From Pseudomonas sp. LS-2 (GTDB lineage: Bacteria; Pseudomonadota; Gammaproteobacteria; Pseudomonadales; Pseudomonadaceae): a stretch of DNA of 64,000 bases. The stretch covers positions 347,181 through 411,180 of the forward strand of contig NZ_QXTJ01000015.1 in assembly GCF_003605735.1 (NCBI RefSeq), read 5' to 3'. Made by a program: the position numbers and the translations under genes. Each line of letters starts with the position of its first letter. Within the stretch, counting starts at the first letter, position 1. Below are positions 49,351 to 59,583 of the stretch, one piece after another. A model generated the notes under the pieces. That model saw nothing but the letters and a program-made list of their open reading frames with translations, was not told the origin of the DNA and did not search any database.

Positions 49351-49416
49351 CAGCAGTCCGGCTTGCCGGCGGCGGCGATCTCAAGGACCCCACCGCTGGC
49401 AAGCCGGACTGCTGCA
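49351..49416. repeat. REP pair, GCAGTCCGGCTTGCC type
   Basis: CAGCAGTCCGGCTTGCCGGCGG is mirrored by CCGCTGGCAAGCCGGACTGCTG. It sits in the middle of the composite inverted repeat, close to its axis of symmetry. Confidence 0.83.
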
Positions 49417-49479
49417 GGAAGGTGTCGTGCTTTTGATTTGTTTTTGATCTTGATGCGCAATGGCACAGACACCGCCAAA

Positions 49480-49711
49480 CGCGACTTGGGTGCAGGCTGA
49501 ACGCAGGTCTCGCGGAGTGGGTCGAGCCGCATGGATGCGGCGAGAGGCGTGTGGGCCATGGATGGCCCATTCACGCCGGGCCCACGGAGCGAGACCGGAG
49601 TGAAGGAAGTCTGACGAAGTCAGACCCCAGCCAGGAGTAAAAGCCCTTGGTTACTTGGGGCTTTTCCAAGTAACTCGACGAAGTCGAAACGCTTCTGCCG
49701 TTAGGCAGAAC
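49480..49711. repeat. Right arm of the composite inverted repeat
   Basis: Read on the minus strand it repeats the left arm: hairpin TTCTGCCTAACGGCAGAA, TTTCGACTTCGTCGAGTTACTT, GGGCCATCCATGGCCC and GCGGCTCGACCCACTCC. Identity is high in blocks and low between them, so the arms are old relatives and not a recent duplication. Confidence 0.78.
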
Positions 49712-49761
49712 CGGGGATAGGATGAGCGCCATTAAAATAGCGGCGTACTCAAATCCCAGAG

Positions 49762-50244
49762 CTAAGACCTCGCCCTTCTCATCCTGAAAAACTCGCTCAG
49801 CATCGTCCCGCACTCCTCGCCCAATACGCCGCCCTCGAACAGCACGCGGTGATTGAGAAACGGCTGGGTAAAGAACTGACCCTGGCTTTGAACCACGCCC
49901 GCCTTGGGCTCGGTGGCGCCGTAGACCACACGCGTGATGCGTGAATGCACGATCAAACCTGCACACATGCTGCAAGGCTCCAGCGTGACGTACAGCGTGG
50001 CGCCCGGCAGGCGATAGTTGCTCACCGCCTGAGCGGCATTGCGAATCGCGACCATCTCCGCGTGGGCGCTCGGGTCGCTGCCACTGATCGGGCAGTTGTA
50101 ACCCCGCCCGATGATCACGCCATCCTGAACCACAACCGCACCCACCGGGACCTCTCCCAGCATTGCGCCCTCGGAGGCCAGAACCAGTGCTTCGCGCATG
50201 AAATGCTGATCGCGGCTGCGATCAATGATTTGCGGCTGCCGCAT
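49762..50244 (-). CDS. tadA: tRNA-specific adenosine deaminase TadA
   Basis: TadA changes A34 to inosine in tRNA-Arg(ACG). The 160-residue deaminase has the zinc-site motifs HAEM (about residue 55) and PCSMCAG (about 85), and the EVPVGAVVVQDG core. The ATG at 50244 overlaps the stop of the multicopper oxidase gene as TAATG, so translation is likely coupled. Confidence 0.96.
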   Translation of the reverse strand: MRQPQIIDRSRDQHFMREALVLASEGAMLGEVPVGAVVVQDGVIIGRGYNCPISGSDPSAHAEMVAIRNAAQAVSNYRLPGATLYVTLEPCSMCAGLIVHSRITRVVYGATEPKAGVVQSQGQFFTQPFLNHRVLFEGGVLGEECGTMLSEFFRMRRARS

Positions 50245-51614
50245 TACGAAACCTCGATAGCTGCCATAAGACCCGTCTCCATGTGATCGATCACATGGCA
50301 GTGGAACATCCACACGCCGGGATTATCCGCTACCAGCGCTATGCGTGCGCGCTCGTTTCGCCCTAAAAGATAGGTGTCGGTGAAATAAGGGATCACCTCC
50401 TTGCGACTGGAGGCGATCACCTTGAAACTCATCCCGTGCAGGTGAATGGGATGCTGGTACTGGGTCATGTTCTTCAGTTCGAAAATGTAACTCTTGCCCC
50501 TCATCAGCTTTGCAATGGGGCGGTCGGCACAGGTCTTGTCGGTGATGTCCCAGGCCTGGCCGTTGATCTGCCACAGGCTGGGCGGCTTGCCCTCGGCGTT
50601 GACCGACATCGAGCCTACCCATTCGAAGTTGAAGTTGAGTTTTTCGGCGTTGGCCAGATCAGGCTCGGCAACCGGATTGGCCGGCAGTTCTGGCGGCCAG
50701 TCACCGGGGGCATCATTGTTGGCAACCGAGCGAAAGGTTCCCAGACGCACGGGCCCGTTACGCAGCGCCAACGCCTCCCCTGCCGGTGGCGCCTTGATCG
50801 CCAAACAGATGCGCATCCCCGGCCCTAGCCAGTAATCCTTGCCCAGCGCGCGCGGTTTGACCGGATTGCCGTCAAGGGCGTAGATCATCGCCTGCGCCCC
50901 CGGCAGGTTCAGCCGATAGGTCACGGTGTTGTCGAGGTTGAGAATACGCACGCGCGTAATTTGCCCCGCTGGCAATTCGACAACGGCCTGAGGCACACCG
51001 TTGATGGTCGATAAACGCCCGGCAGTACCTTCCCGGGCCGCTTCGCGAGTGATGCTGAAATCGGTGAAAGCGCCCTCTTCGTCCACATGCCAGCTCTTCA
51101 GACTGACGACCCGCTCATGCAGGAAACCGGTAGCTTCGCACTCCTCGACGATCAACGGCCCGACCAGGCCGCGCCCCAGCTCTTCGCTGCTGCTGACGTG
51201 CGGGTGATACCAATAGCTGCCAGCATCCGGCACGCGAAATTTGTAGTCAAAATACTCACCCGGTTTTACCGGTAGCTGGGACACATACGGCACGCCGTCC
51301 ATTTCCAGCGGAAGGCGAATGCCATGCCAGTGAATCGTGGTTTCGACCGGCAACCGGTTGATGAAACGTACCCGCAACCACTCACCCTGCCGAACCCGCA
51401 ATTCAGTCCCAGGTGCCGACGCGCCAAACGCCCAGGCCGGTGTCTGGTAACCGGGCACGAGTTCGACATCTAAAGGCGCTGCGATCAGCTCGTAGTCATG
51501 CCCTTCTCCCGGACCGCGCTTGCCGAGCCAGTAACGCGAAGCGCCGCCCGCGCCCAGCCCGACCACGGCAAGACCGGCCAGACCTCCGAGAATTTGTCGA
51601 CGGGTGAAGGACAT
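50244..51614 (-). CDS. cumA: Tat-exported multicopper oxidase (CumA-like)
   Basis: This 456-residue oxidase has a twin-arginine signal (SFTRRQILGGLAGLAVVGLGAG). The four copper-binding segments are all visible: HWHGIRLP (about 95), WYHPHV (about 140), HPIHLHGM (about 395) and FHCHVIDHMETGLM (about 440). It is probably periplasmic. P. putida CumA of this type was linked to Mn(II) oxidation, but the gene is also present in strains that do not oxidise manganese, so the natural substrate is uncertain. The start at 51614 is chosen because it places the RR motif at the N-terminus. Confidence 0.87.
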   Translation of the reverse strand: MSFTRRQILGGLAGLAVVGLGAGGASRYWLGKRGPGEGHDYELIAAPLDVELVPGYQTPAWAFGASAPGTELRVRQGEWLRVRFINRLPVETTIHWHGIRLPLEMDGVPYVSQLPVKPGEYFDYKFRVPDAGSYWYHPHVSSSEELGRGLVGPLIVEECEATGFLHERVVSLKSWHVDEEGAFTDFSITREAAREGTAGRLSTINGVPQAVVELPAGQITRVRILNLDNTVTYRLNLPGAQAMIYALDGNPVKPRALGKDYWLGPGMRICLAIKAPPAGEALALRNGPVRLGTFRSVANNDAPGDWPPELPANPVAEPDLANAEKLNFNFEWVGSMSVNAEGKPPSLWQINGQAWDITDKTCADRPIAKLMRGKSYIFELKNMTQYQHPIHLHGMSFKVIASSRKEVIPYFTDTYLLGRNERARIALVADNPGVWMFHCHVIDHMETGLMAAIEVS

Positions 51615-51796
51615 CAGCAAAAACACCTGAACAATGAAAGCGAATGGGAACGCGGAACCAAGAGCACATGCGAGCGGCGAATACGATACTCCTGCATTTA
51701 TAGAAAACTAGGAAAAGTCAGGCGCGGTACATATTTAGTACCAATTGAACGAGGCAAACGCCGAAGCTGGCGGCTCATTCATCAAGGACGACGGAT

Positions 51797-54730
51797 ATGA
51801 CTTCCTTTACTTCCTCTGTTCCTCAGCCCTCTGCCGATCACCAGCAGCTCAATGCGATGGCTCGACAATTGGTCGACACCTGCCCGGACATGCGCCAAAT
51901 GGCCCGCGACGTAGCCAACGACATCCTGCATAAGTTTGGTTTGAGCCACCTCGAACCTGACACCGTTTACTGGCATCGATTTGACCGCTCCGTCAGCAGC
52001 GCCCTGACGTTCACCGGCTGGCAGCATCTGAGCAAACCGGTCGAATCGCTGACGTTGCCACAACTGGTCATGCACCGCTTCAGCGCCAACGACCAGGACA
52101 ACGCCGACAATCTGCAGATGATGGGCGGCTTTTACACCGCGGGGCCGGATGCAGAGACCTTCGACGAAAGCAACGAAGTGCGTTTGTTGCCCGCCGACGT
52201 ACTGAGCGTGTTCTGGACGCTGAATGTCAAAGCGCGGTTCAACGACAAGATGGCCACATTCTGGAGAGACTGCGCGGATGAATTCAGAACGCTGGCCAAG
52301 GCAAACTTCATCGCCAAGGCACTGGACGCTCTCGAAGCCGGCATGCTGAGCACACCTGAGTTCACAGCGCTTAGCACCGCGCTGGGCCTGGACCTTTCCC
52401 AACCCGTCAGCGTGTCGATGCTGCAGTCGCAACCACCTCTGGCTGAGGGCGTGCGCGTCGCGACCCTTGATATTGCAGGTTACGAGGCCAGCGATATCCT
52501 GCGTATCGTCGAGCCCGGCGGCCGCCAATTCCTGTATGTGCCAGGTGAGACAGATGCCATCCACGTGTTTGAAACGCCGGAGGCGCTGCAGTGGTGGCTG
52601 ATGACCCACACCGATAAAATCGACAACCGCACGCAGTTCATGTCGCACTTCCCGATGTCCACCCATGCCGAGGGCGGCCACGGGGTAGGTCTGCACCACG
52701 CGCTGGACCTCATGTTCTTCAACTGGGGTGACCATGATCAAACCGTCATCAACCGCGCCGACCGCACGTTGACCAATGATCCATTCACCCACCTTCGCGA
52801 TGCTACCAAAGCCCGGATGCAAGCGGATTCGGACTTCGCACTGCACTCCAATGGCGAGCTGCGAAAACAGATGTGGATGGGCTATCTGCGCGCCTTCAAT
52901 CAGGTGTTCGGCGCGATGGCCGCAATTGACTGGCCTGTGGCACTGGCGGTCGTCGGTGCCGGCATCGCCGACGTGGGTCTGAACATCGATCAGGCGGTCA
53001 CCGGGCACACCACTGCCGAACGCAAGCGCGGTGTGACGGGAGCCATCCTCGGCAGCATTGACGTGCTGCTCAACAGCCTGTTTTTGGTTGGGGGAGTATC
53101 CGCAGAGGCCGGCGAACCGGTCGTTGAGGTTGAAACGGAAGGGTTGGCGGAGCCGACCGATGAGTCCTCGCTGCCAGTCAAGGCCCCTGAACCTCTGCCG
53201 CCCGGCCCGACCTATCCCGAAGGGCAGGATGAAATACTGGCGACATTCGAGACCAACGAACTGCTGGAAGGCTTCGCCTCACCTGCGACAGAAGGCCCGA
53301 TGCGCGGGATCTACATGAATGAAATCGGCGAGACCTACATTTCGATCGAGGGCTTCGCCTATCAGGTTCGCCATGTCAAAGAACTCAACACATGGGTCAT
53401 CATTGATCCGCAGAACCCTTTCTCGTTTTATCGCAATGCGCCCGTGCGCATGACTGATGCGGGGCAATGGGAGTTGATCGACCGTCCTGGCCTGCGCGGT
53501 GGCGGTAAGTTTCTGGGCAAGCTTCCCTGGAGAGGCCCTGCATCGTCTTCAAGTACGTCTCTGCCGACAACTTACGACATGCCGGAGAACCTGAGGGAAG
53601 TGCTTCGTCCGGATATCGAAAACCCCAACGACAAACCTTTCGAGGGCTACCTGAACCCCGCGACAGATAACAGCGCCCTTGAAGCCTTCTTCGTGATGCG
53701 TAACAACCTGGTGAGCGACACAGAAGCCTTTTTTGCGAATACGCGGGTTCCAGATCGCCCGACCATACCGCACATAGCGAGTGAGGCTACCGCCAAGGAG
53801 GCGCTCAAACAACTTTATGAAGATACCGCCGGCGTCGTCATCGGCGAAAGCCACAACAGCGTTGGCAGCAAGCGATTCCTTATCGATAACATGCGCCAGT
53901 TGGCAAAACAGAAAGTCCGCACGCTGTATCTGGAACACCTGTTAACCGATCTGCACCAGGCGGACCTGGACCTGTTCGCCAAGTCGGGAAAAATGCCGGA
54001 GAAACTGAAAGCATATCTTGAGTATCTGGATGGAGGCCACCGCACCGACAGTACAGGCGAATACACGTTTCTGAATCTTGTGAAGGCTGCCAATGAAAAC
54101 CGCATTCGCATCCGCGCCATAGACTGCATGAGCAGCTACCGGCTCGCAGGTTTGTCGAACCCGTCCGGCTCGCTACGAATCAAGATGATGAACTATTTTG
54201 CTCACACCGTTATCCGGGCGGATCAGGCGGCCTTGGACAATGGAAAATGGATAGCGCTGGTGGGCAATGCTCATGCGAACACCTTCAAGGGTGTCGCGGG
54301 TTTGGCCGAGCTCGAAGGCGCGATCGGTCTGCGAGTGGAAGACGTTGCTCTCGGCCAAACCCATGGATTCGCGCCGGATCCCGGACAAGACGCCATAACC
54401 GCGCTGGGGCGACCAGCAGGCCGAGTCACCAGTGATTTACGACTCCAGACGGAAGTTGCCGGCCTCAAGCCTCCTGGAACGGGTCCCACGACTTCTGTCG
54501 AATCTCGCCTGTCCCGAGTCGGGACATTCATCATCCAGCGCACCGCGGGCAAGGCAGAACTGCTTCATCGCAGTGCAAATGGGTCAATCGTCCGCACGCC
54601 GATAAAGTCTGATGGTGGTCGCCTGTTCATAGAGCGCCCAAAATGGACACAGATCAGCGGGCGGCGCTTCAACTCCCTCGAAGGGCTGATCACGGCGCTC
54701 CATATGATCGGCTTGAAACAAGCGGCCTGA
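51797..54730 (+). CDS. Dermonecrotic-toxin-like protein with membrane-targeting and EreA/ChaN-like domains
   Basis: This 977-residue protein has no signal peptide. The first half (about 1-440) resembles the DUF6543 'dermonecrotic toxin' N-terminal region of Pseudomonas, with a hydrophobic helical stretch near 375-435 like membrane-targeting bundles. A Pro/Glu-rich linker (about 440-490) follows, and then a region near 660-850 with an EreA/ChaN/TIKI-type pattern: GES(H) with Glu684 and His686, YLEHL about 711, RIRAIDC about 770 and GNAHAN with His826. In Pasteurella toxin a related fold sits beside the targeting domain. The last 70 residues are discussed under findings. No partner, immunity or secretion gene is adjacent; it is a lone insertion between cumA and guaA with its own terminator. 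Confidence 0.72.
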   Translation: MTSFTSSVPQPSADHQQLNAMARQLVDTCPDMRQMARDVANDILHKFGLSHLEPDTVYWHRFDRSVSSALTFTGWQHLSKPVESLTLPQLVMHRFSANDQDNADNLQMMGGFYTAGPDAETFDESNEVRLLPADVLSVFWTLNVKARFNDKMATFWRDCADEFRTLAKANFIAKALDALEAGMLSTPEFTALSTALGLDLSQPVSVSMLQSQPPLAEGVRVATLDIAGYEASDILRIVEPGGRQFLYVPGETDAIHVFETPEALQWWLMTHTDKIDNRTQFMSHFPMSTHAEGGHGVGLHHALDLMFFNWGDHDQTVINRADRTLTNDPFTHLRDATKARMQADSDFALHSNGELRKQMWMGYLRAFNQVFGAMAAIDWPVALAVVGAGIADVGLNIDQAVTGHTTAERKRGVTGAILGSIDVLLNSLFLVGGVSAEAGEPVVEVETEGLAEPTDESSLPVKAPEPLPPGPTYPEGQDEILATFETNELLEGFASPATEGPMRGIYMNEIGETYISIEGFAYQVRHVKELNTWVIIDPQNPFSFYRNAPVRMTDAGQWELIDRPGLRGGGKFLGKLPWRGPASSSSTSLPTTYDMPENLREVLRPDIENPNDKPFEGYLNPATDNSALEAFFVMRNNLVSDTEAFFANTRVPDRPTIPHIASEATAKEALKQLYEDTAGVVIGESHNSVGSKRFLIDNMRQLAKQKVRTLYLEHLLTDLHQADLDLFAKSGKMPEKLKAYLEYLDGGHRTDSTGEYTFLNLVKAANENRIRIRAIDCMSSYRLAGLSNPSGSLRIKMMNYFAHTVIRADQAALDNGKWIALVGNAHANTFKGVAGLAELEGAIGLRVEDVALGQTHGFAPDPGQDAITALGRPAGRVTSDLRLQTEVAGLKPPGTGPTTSVESRLSRVGTFIIQRTAGKAELLHRSANGSIVRTPIKSDGGRLFIERPKWTQISGRRFNSLEGLITALHMIGLKQAA

Positions 54731-54734
54731 AACG

Positions 54735-54772
54735 AAAAAGCCGGTTGAACCCAAGGGGTTCATCCGGCTTTT
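54735..54772. terminator. Bidirectional terminator between the toxin gene and guaA
   Basis: AAAAGCCGG and CCGGCTTTT frame an inner TGAACCC / GGGTTCA stem, giving a long hairpin with a tiny loop and flanking A and T runs. It lies five bases after the toxin stop and 46 bases past the guaA stop. Confidence 0.92.
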
Positions 54773-54817
54773 CCGCGCAGTCACTGCAAGCGCGTTACAA
54801 CGCCTTCAGCTCGGGAA

Positions 54818-56395
54818 TCATTCCCACTCAATCGTCGCTGGCGGCTTGCTCGACACGTCATAAGTGACGCGGGAGATGCCTTCGATTTCGTTGATGATGC
54901 GGCCGCTGACGGTTTCCAGCAGCTCGTAAGGCAGGTGCGCCCAACGTGCAGTCATGAAGTCGATGGTTTCAACTGCACGCAGTGCAACGACCCAGGCGTA
55001 ACGGCGGCCGTCGCCGACCACCCCAACCGATTTCACCGGCTGGAACACAACGAAGGCCTGGCTGACTTTGTGGTACCAGTCGGCTTTGCGCAGCTCTTCG
55101 ATGAAGATATGGTCGGCGCGACGCAGCAGGTCGGCGTATTCCTTCTTCACTTCGCCGAGGATGCGAACGCCCAGGCCCGGACCCGGGAACGGGTGGCGGT
55201 AGACCATGTCGTACGGCAAGCCCAGTTCCAGGCCCAGACGACGGACTTCATCTTTAAACAGTTCGCGCAGTGGCTCGACCAGTTTCAGGTTCATTTCTTC
55301 CGGCAGGCCGCCCACGTTGTGGTGCGACTTGATCACGTGTGCCTTGCCGCTTTTGGCGCCAGCGGACTCGATCACGTCAGGGTAAATAGTGCCCTGCGCC
55401 AGGTACTTGATGTTGTGCAGCTTGTTCGACTCGGCATCGAACACGTCGATGAAGGTACGACCGATGATCTTGCGCTTCTTCTCTGGATCGCTTTCGCCAG
55501 CCAGGTTGTTGAGGAACTGATCTTCGGCGTTGGCGCGGATCACCTTGACACCCATGTTCTCGGCGAACATGGCCATCACTTGCTCACCCTCGTGCAGGCG
55601 CAGCAGACCGTTGTCAACGAAGACGCAGGTCAGTTGATCGCCGATGGCCTTGTGCAGCAGTGCCGCAACCACCGAGGAGTCAACACCGCCAGACAGACCC
55701 AGCAGTACGTTGTCGGTGCCGACCTGAGCGCGAACCTGAGCGATGGCGTCTTCAGCGATCTTCGAAGGTGTCCACAGCGCTTCACAGCCGCAGATGTCGA
55801 GGATGAAGCGCGAGAGAATGCGACCGCCCTGCTTGGTGTGGGTCACTTCCGGGTGGAACTGCACACCGTAGTAGCCACGGGTGTCGTCAGCCATGCCGGC
55901 GATCGGGCAGCTCGGAGTGCTGGCCAGGACGTGGAAGCCTGCAGGGATTTCGGTGACCTTGTCACCGTGGCTCATCCACACGTCCAGACCGAAAACGCCG
56001 TCAGCGTCGACGTGATCTTCGATGCCATCCAGCACACGGCTCTTGCCGACAACGTCGACACGGGCGTAACCGAATTCACGCAGCTCGGAACCTTCGACGC
56101 GACCACCGAGTTGTTCGGCCATGGTCTGCATGCCGTAGCAGATACCGAAGACTGGAACGCCAAGATCAAAAACGGCTTGCGGGCAACGTGGACTGTCGGC
56201 GACGTGTACCGACTCTGGGCCACCGGCGAGGATGACGCCTTTAGGAGCAAATTCGCGGATCGCTTCGTCGTCCATGTCGTACGGGTGCAGTTCGCAATAC
56301 ACACCGATCTCACGCACGCGACGGGCGATCAACTGGGTGTACTGGGAGCCGAAGTCGAGGATCAGGATACGGTGGGCGTGAATGTCGAGGGCCAT
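54818..56395 (-). CDS. guaA: GMP synthase (glutamine-hydrolysing)
   Basis: GuaA aminates XMP to GMP. The 525-residue protein has an N-terminal class I glutaminase ([17 protein letters not shown], nucleophile in GICYGMQTM about residue 86, [12 protein letters not shown] with the His and Glu), a PP-loop ATP pyrophosphatase ([16 protein letters not shown] about 235) and the C-terminal dimerisation domain ending [16 protein letters not shown]. It is 100 bases downstream of guaB and probably co-transcribed. Confidence 0.98.
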   Translation of the reverse strand: MALDIHAHRILILDFGSQYTQLIARRVREIGVYCELHPYDMDDEAIREFAPKGVILAGGPESVHVADSPRCPQAVFDLGVPVFGICYGMQTMAEQLGGRVEGSELREFGYARVDVVGKSRVLDGIEDHVDADGVFGLDVWMSHGDKVTEIPAGFHVLASTPSCPIAGMADDTRGYYGVQFHPEVTHTKQGGRILSRFILDICGCEALWTPSKIAEDAIAQVRAQVGTDNVLLGLSGGVDSSVVAALLHKAIGDQLTCVFVDNGLLRLHEGEQVMAMFAENMGVKVIRANAEDQFLNNLAGESDPEKKRKIIGRTFIDVFDAESNKLHNIKYLAQGTIYPDVIESAGAKSGKAHVIKSHHNVGGLPEEMNLKLVEPLRELFKDEVRRLGLELGLPYDMVYRHPFPGPGLGVRILGEVKKEYADLLRRADHIFIEELRKADWYHKVSQAFVVFQPVKSVGVVGDGRRYAWVVALRAVETIDFMTARWAHLPYELLETVSGRIINEIEGISRVTYDVSSKPPATIEWE

Positions 56396-56495
56396 GAGTC
56401 ATTCTCGTCGAAAATCAGAAACAAGACGGGGCTGTGATGAACAGCCCCGCTACACAATTCTTGAAACGCGCCCGGTTTATCAGGCGCATTTCGGA

Positions 56496-58029
<1,534 letters not shown>

Positions 58030-58057
58030 TGTAAAGATCAGGCTATTTGATAATCAT

Positions 58058-58080
58058 CGCGATGTAGAAACTCTATCGCG
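58058..58080. promoter_or_regulatory. Hairpin CGCGAT/ATCGCG in the guaB upstream region
   Basis: The six-base arms are separated by 11 bases. It follows the stop of the Cys-rich gene and precedes the guaB promoter. No T run follows on the minus strand, so it is either a weak terminator or an operator. Confidence 0.35.
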
Positions 58081-58091
58081 CGGATTCGTCT

Positions 58092-58640
58092 TTATAAGCG
58101 GACTTTGACGAAGGACACCGGCCGATCCAGACGTCCGGCGAACTCTTCCACGAAGCCAGGCTTGAACCCGGCATCCAGCCAGTCGTTGAAGATAAACCCC
58201 AGATTGGAAAACCCGCACGGATCGAGAAACAGAAAGCCGTTGATGTCGTCCTCGTGACGGCATTCGGGGCACATGAAGTTGTCGGTATGGCCGGGCATCC
58301 ATTCTTCAAGACTGTCGAACAGTGCCTCACCGATTTCACGTCGACACTCAGGGCAACCGGCCTCCTCTTTGAAACCCTGCTGCGGCGTATAGATGCAGCG
58401 TTTGAGCACGATCTCCAGGCCATTGACCGGCTGACCGTAAGGCAGGGCTTCAGGGTTTTCGACGAAGCGACGCGCACCGGGCGCAATTGCGTAGGCCATT
58501 CGATTGAAACTGCGCCCGCAGGTGGTCAGCGACTCCTCGACCACATTCAGTTTCACCAGCCAGCGCAGGATCGTCCGTGCCTTCGCTTCATGCGCAGGAA
58601 AGCTGGAGATTTGCGGGACGATGATGCTTTGGGTGTTCAT
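58092..58640 (-). CDS. Cys-rich protein of unknown function
   Basis: This is a 182-residue protein with two paired-cysteine knuckles, CPECRREIG (about residue 95) and CPECRHEDD (about 123), spaced like a zinc ribbon. It also has isolated Cys at CGRSF, RCIYT and DPCGFSN. There is no signal peptide or membrane segment. I do not recognise a named family; Pseudomonas relatives are annotated as hypothetical. It lies upstream of guaB on the same strand with 126 bases between. Confidence 0.8.
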   Translation of the reverse strand: MNTQSIIVPQISSFPAHEAKARTILRWLVKLNVVEESLTTCGRSFNRMAYAIAPGARRFVENPEALPYGQPVNGLEIVLKRCIYTPQQGFKEEAGCPECRREIGEALFDSLEEWMPGHTDNFMCPECRHEDDINGFLFLDPCGFSNLGFIFNDWLDAGFKPGFVEEFAGRLDRPVSFVKVRL

Positions 58641-58710
58641 GAGGGGCCTGACTGACGCTGGATCGGGGGCGGCAGCTTAATACCACCGTCAACCACGTCA
58701 AGTATGGCTT

Positions 58711-59496
58711 TCAGCCGGCGAGGTAGCGAGCGATGAGCGTGATCCCGCTTATCAGTACCATCCAGGTCACCAGGCGCACGAACATCTCCCGTGACAGGCG
58801 CATAACCAGAAGGCGACCGATCCACGAGCCGACAATCATCGCAGGCAGCAGACAGACTGCTAGCAGTAACAGGGAGATCTGTGCATAAACCCCAGTGATC
58901 ACGAACAAGCTAAGACGCACGATGGTGCTGCAACTGATGAGGGCGTTTTGCGTGGCGCGGGCCTGGGTCTTGTCGGCCAAGCGACCGTTGAGGTAGATCG
59001 CATATAAAAAGCCGCCACTGCCGAACAGTGCACCGAACAGGCCGCCCACGGTGCCCATTGGAATCGACCAGCCTGCCGACAGTTGGGTCGGGCGCACTTT
59101 TACCGCCAGGCTGTAGATCGAATAGCCGATCAGAAACAGGCCCATCAACAGCAGCAGCACATCGGACTTGAGATTGAGCAGAAACAACACGCCCAGCGTA
59201 CAGCCGACCGCCATGCACGGCACCATCCTCAGCAGCTCCGAGCGGACCACCGATTGCCGCGACGGCAGTAGGTGACTGAATGCTGCGAGGAAATCCAGCA
59301 TGACCAGCAGCGGGATGATCCGTGACAGCGGCATGAAGTGAATCAGAACCGGCCCCGCAACCAGCGCTGTGCCAAAACCGGCGATGGCGAACACCAGATA
59401 GGCCGCAATCATGCCGCCTTCTATAAAGAGCCAATCGAGCGGTGTCAGCCCCAACTGGTTGAAGGCCGCTGAAAGGTCGGCAAAGGTAGCGAGCAT
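58711..59496 (-). CDS. TauE/SafE family sulfite-exporter-like membrane protein
   Basis: This is a 261-residue inner-membrane protein with about eight hydrophobic segments and the TauE repeat pattern: GGMIAAYLVFAIAGFGTALVAGP and, in the second half, GTVGGLFGALFGSGGFLYAIYL. The ATG at 59496 follows GGAGGAAAA. Members export sulfite, sulfoacetate or related anions; substrate is unknown here. It diverges from xseA. An apparent longer frame upstream is antisense to xseA and not real. Confidence 0.9.
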   Translation of the reverse strand: MLATFADLSAAFNQLGLTPLDWLFIEGGMIAAYLVFAIAGFGTALVAGPVLIHFMPLSRIIPLLVMLDFLAAFSHLLPSRQSVVRSELLRMVPCMAVGCTLGVLFLLNLKSDVLLLLMGLFLIGYSIYSLAVKVRPTQLSAGWSIPMGTVGGLFGALFGSGGFLYAIYLNGRLADKTQARATQNALISCSTIVRLSLFVITGVYAQISLLLLAVCLLPAMIVGSWIGRLLVMRLSREMFVRLVTWMVLISGITLIARYLAG

Positions 59497-59583
59497 TTTT
59501 CCTCCATGGATGGGCAAAAGCGGCACAGCATACTCGAACTCGCGGACACGACAGCGTGCCCCAATGCCTTTATCATGCCTGCC

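Noticed and set aside
49053..49574. Several 60-90-codon ORFs in the mltF-tadA gap
   Set aside because: They fall entirely within the inverted arms and REP pair and read as repeat sequence in several frames.
51640..51690. HrpL-type promoter before the toxin gene, suggested by GGAACC
   Set aside because: No CCAC-N2-A box follows at the required 15-17 base spacing, so type III co-regulation is not supported.
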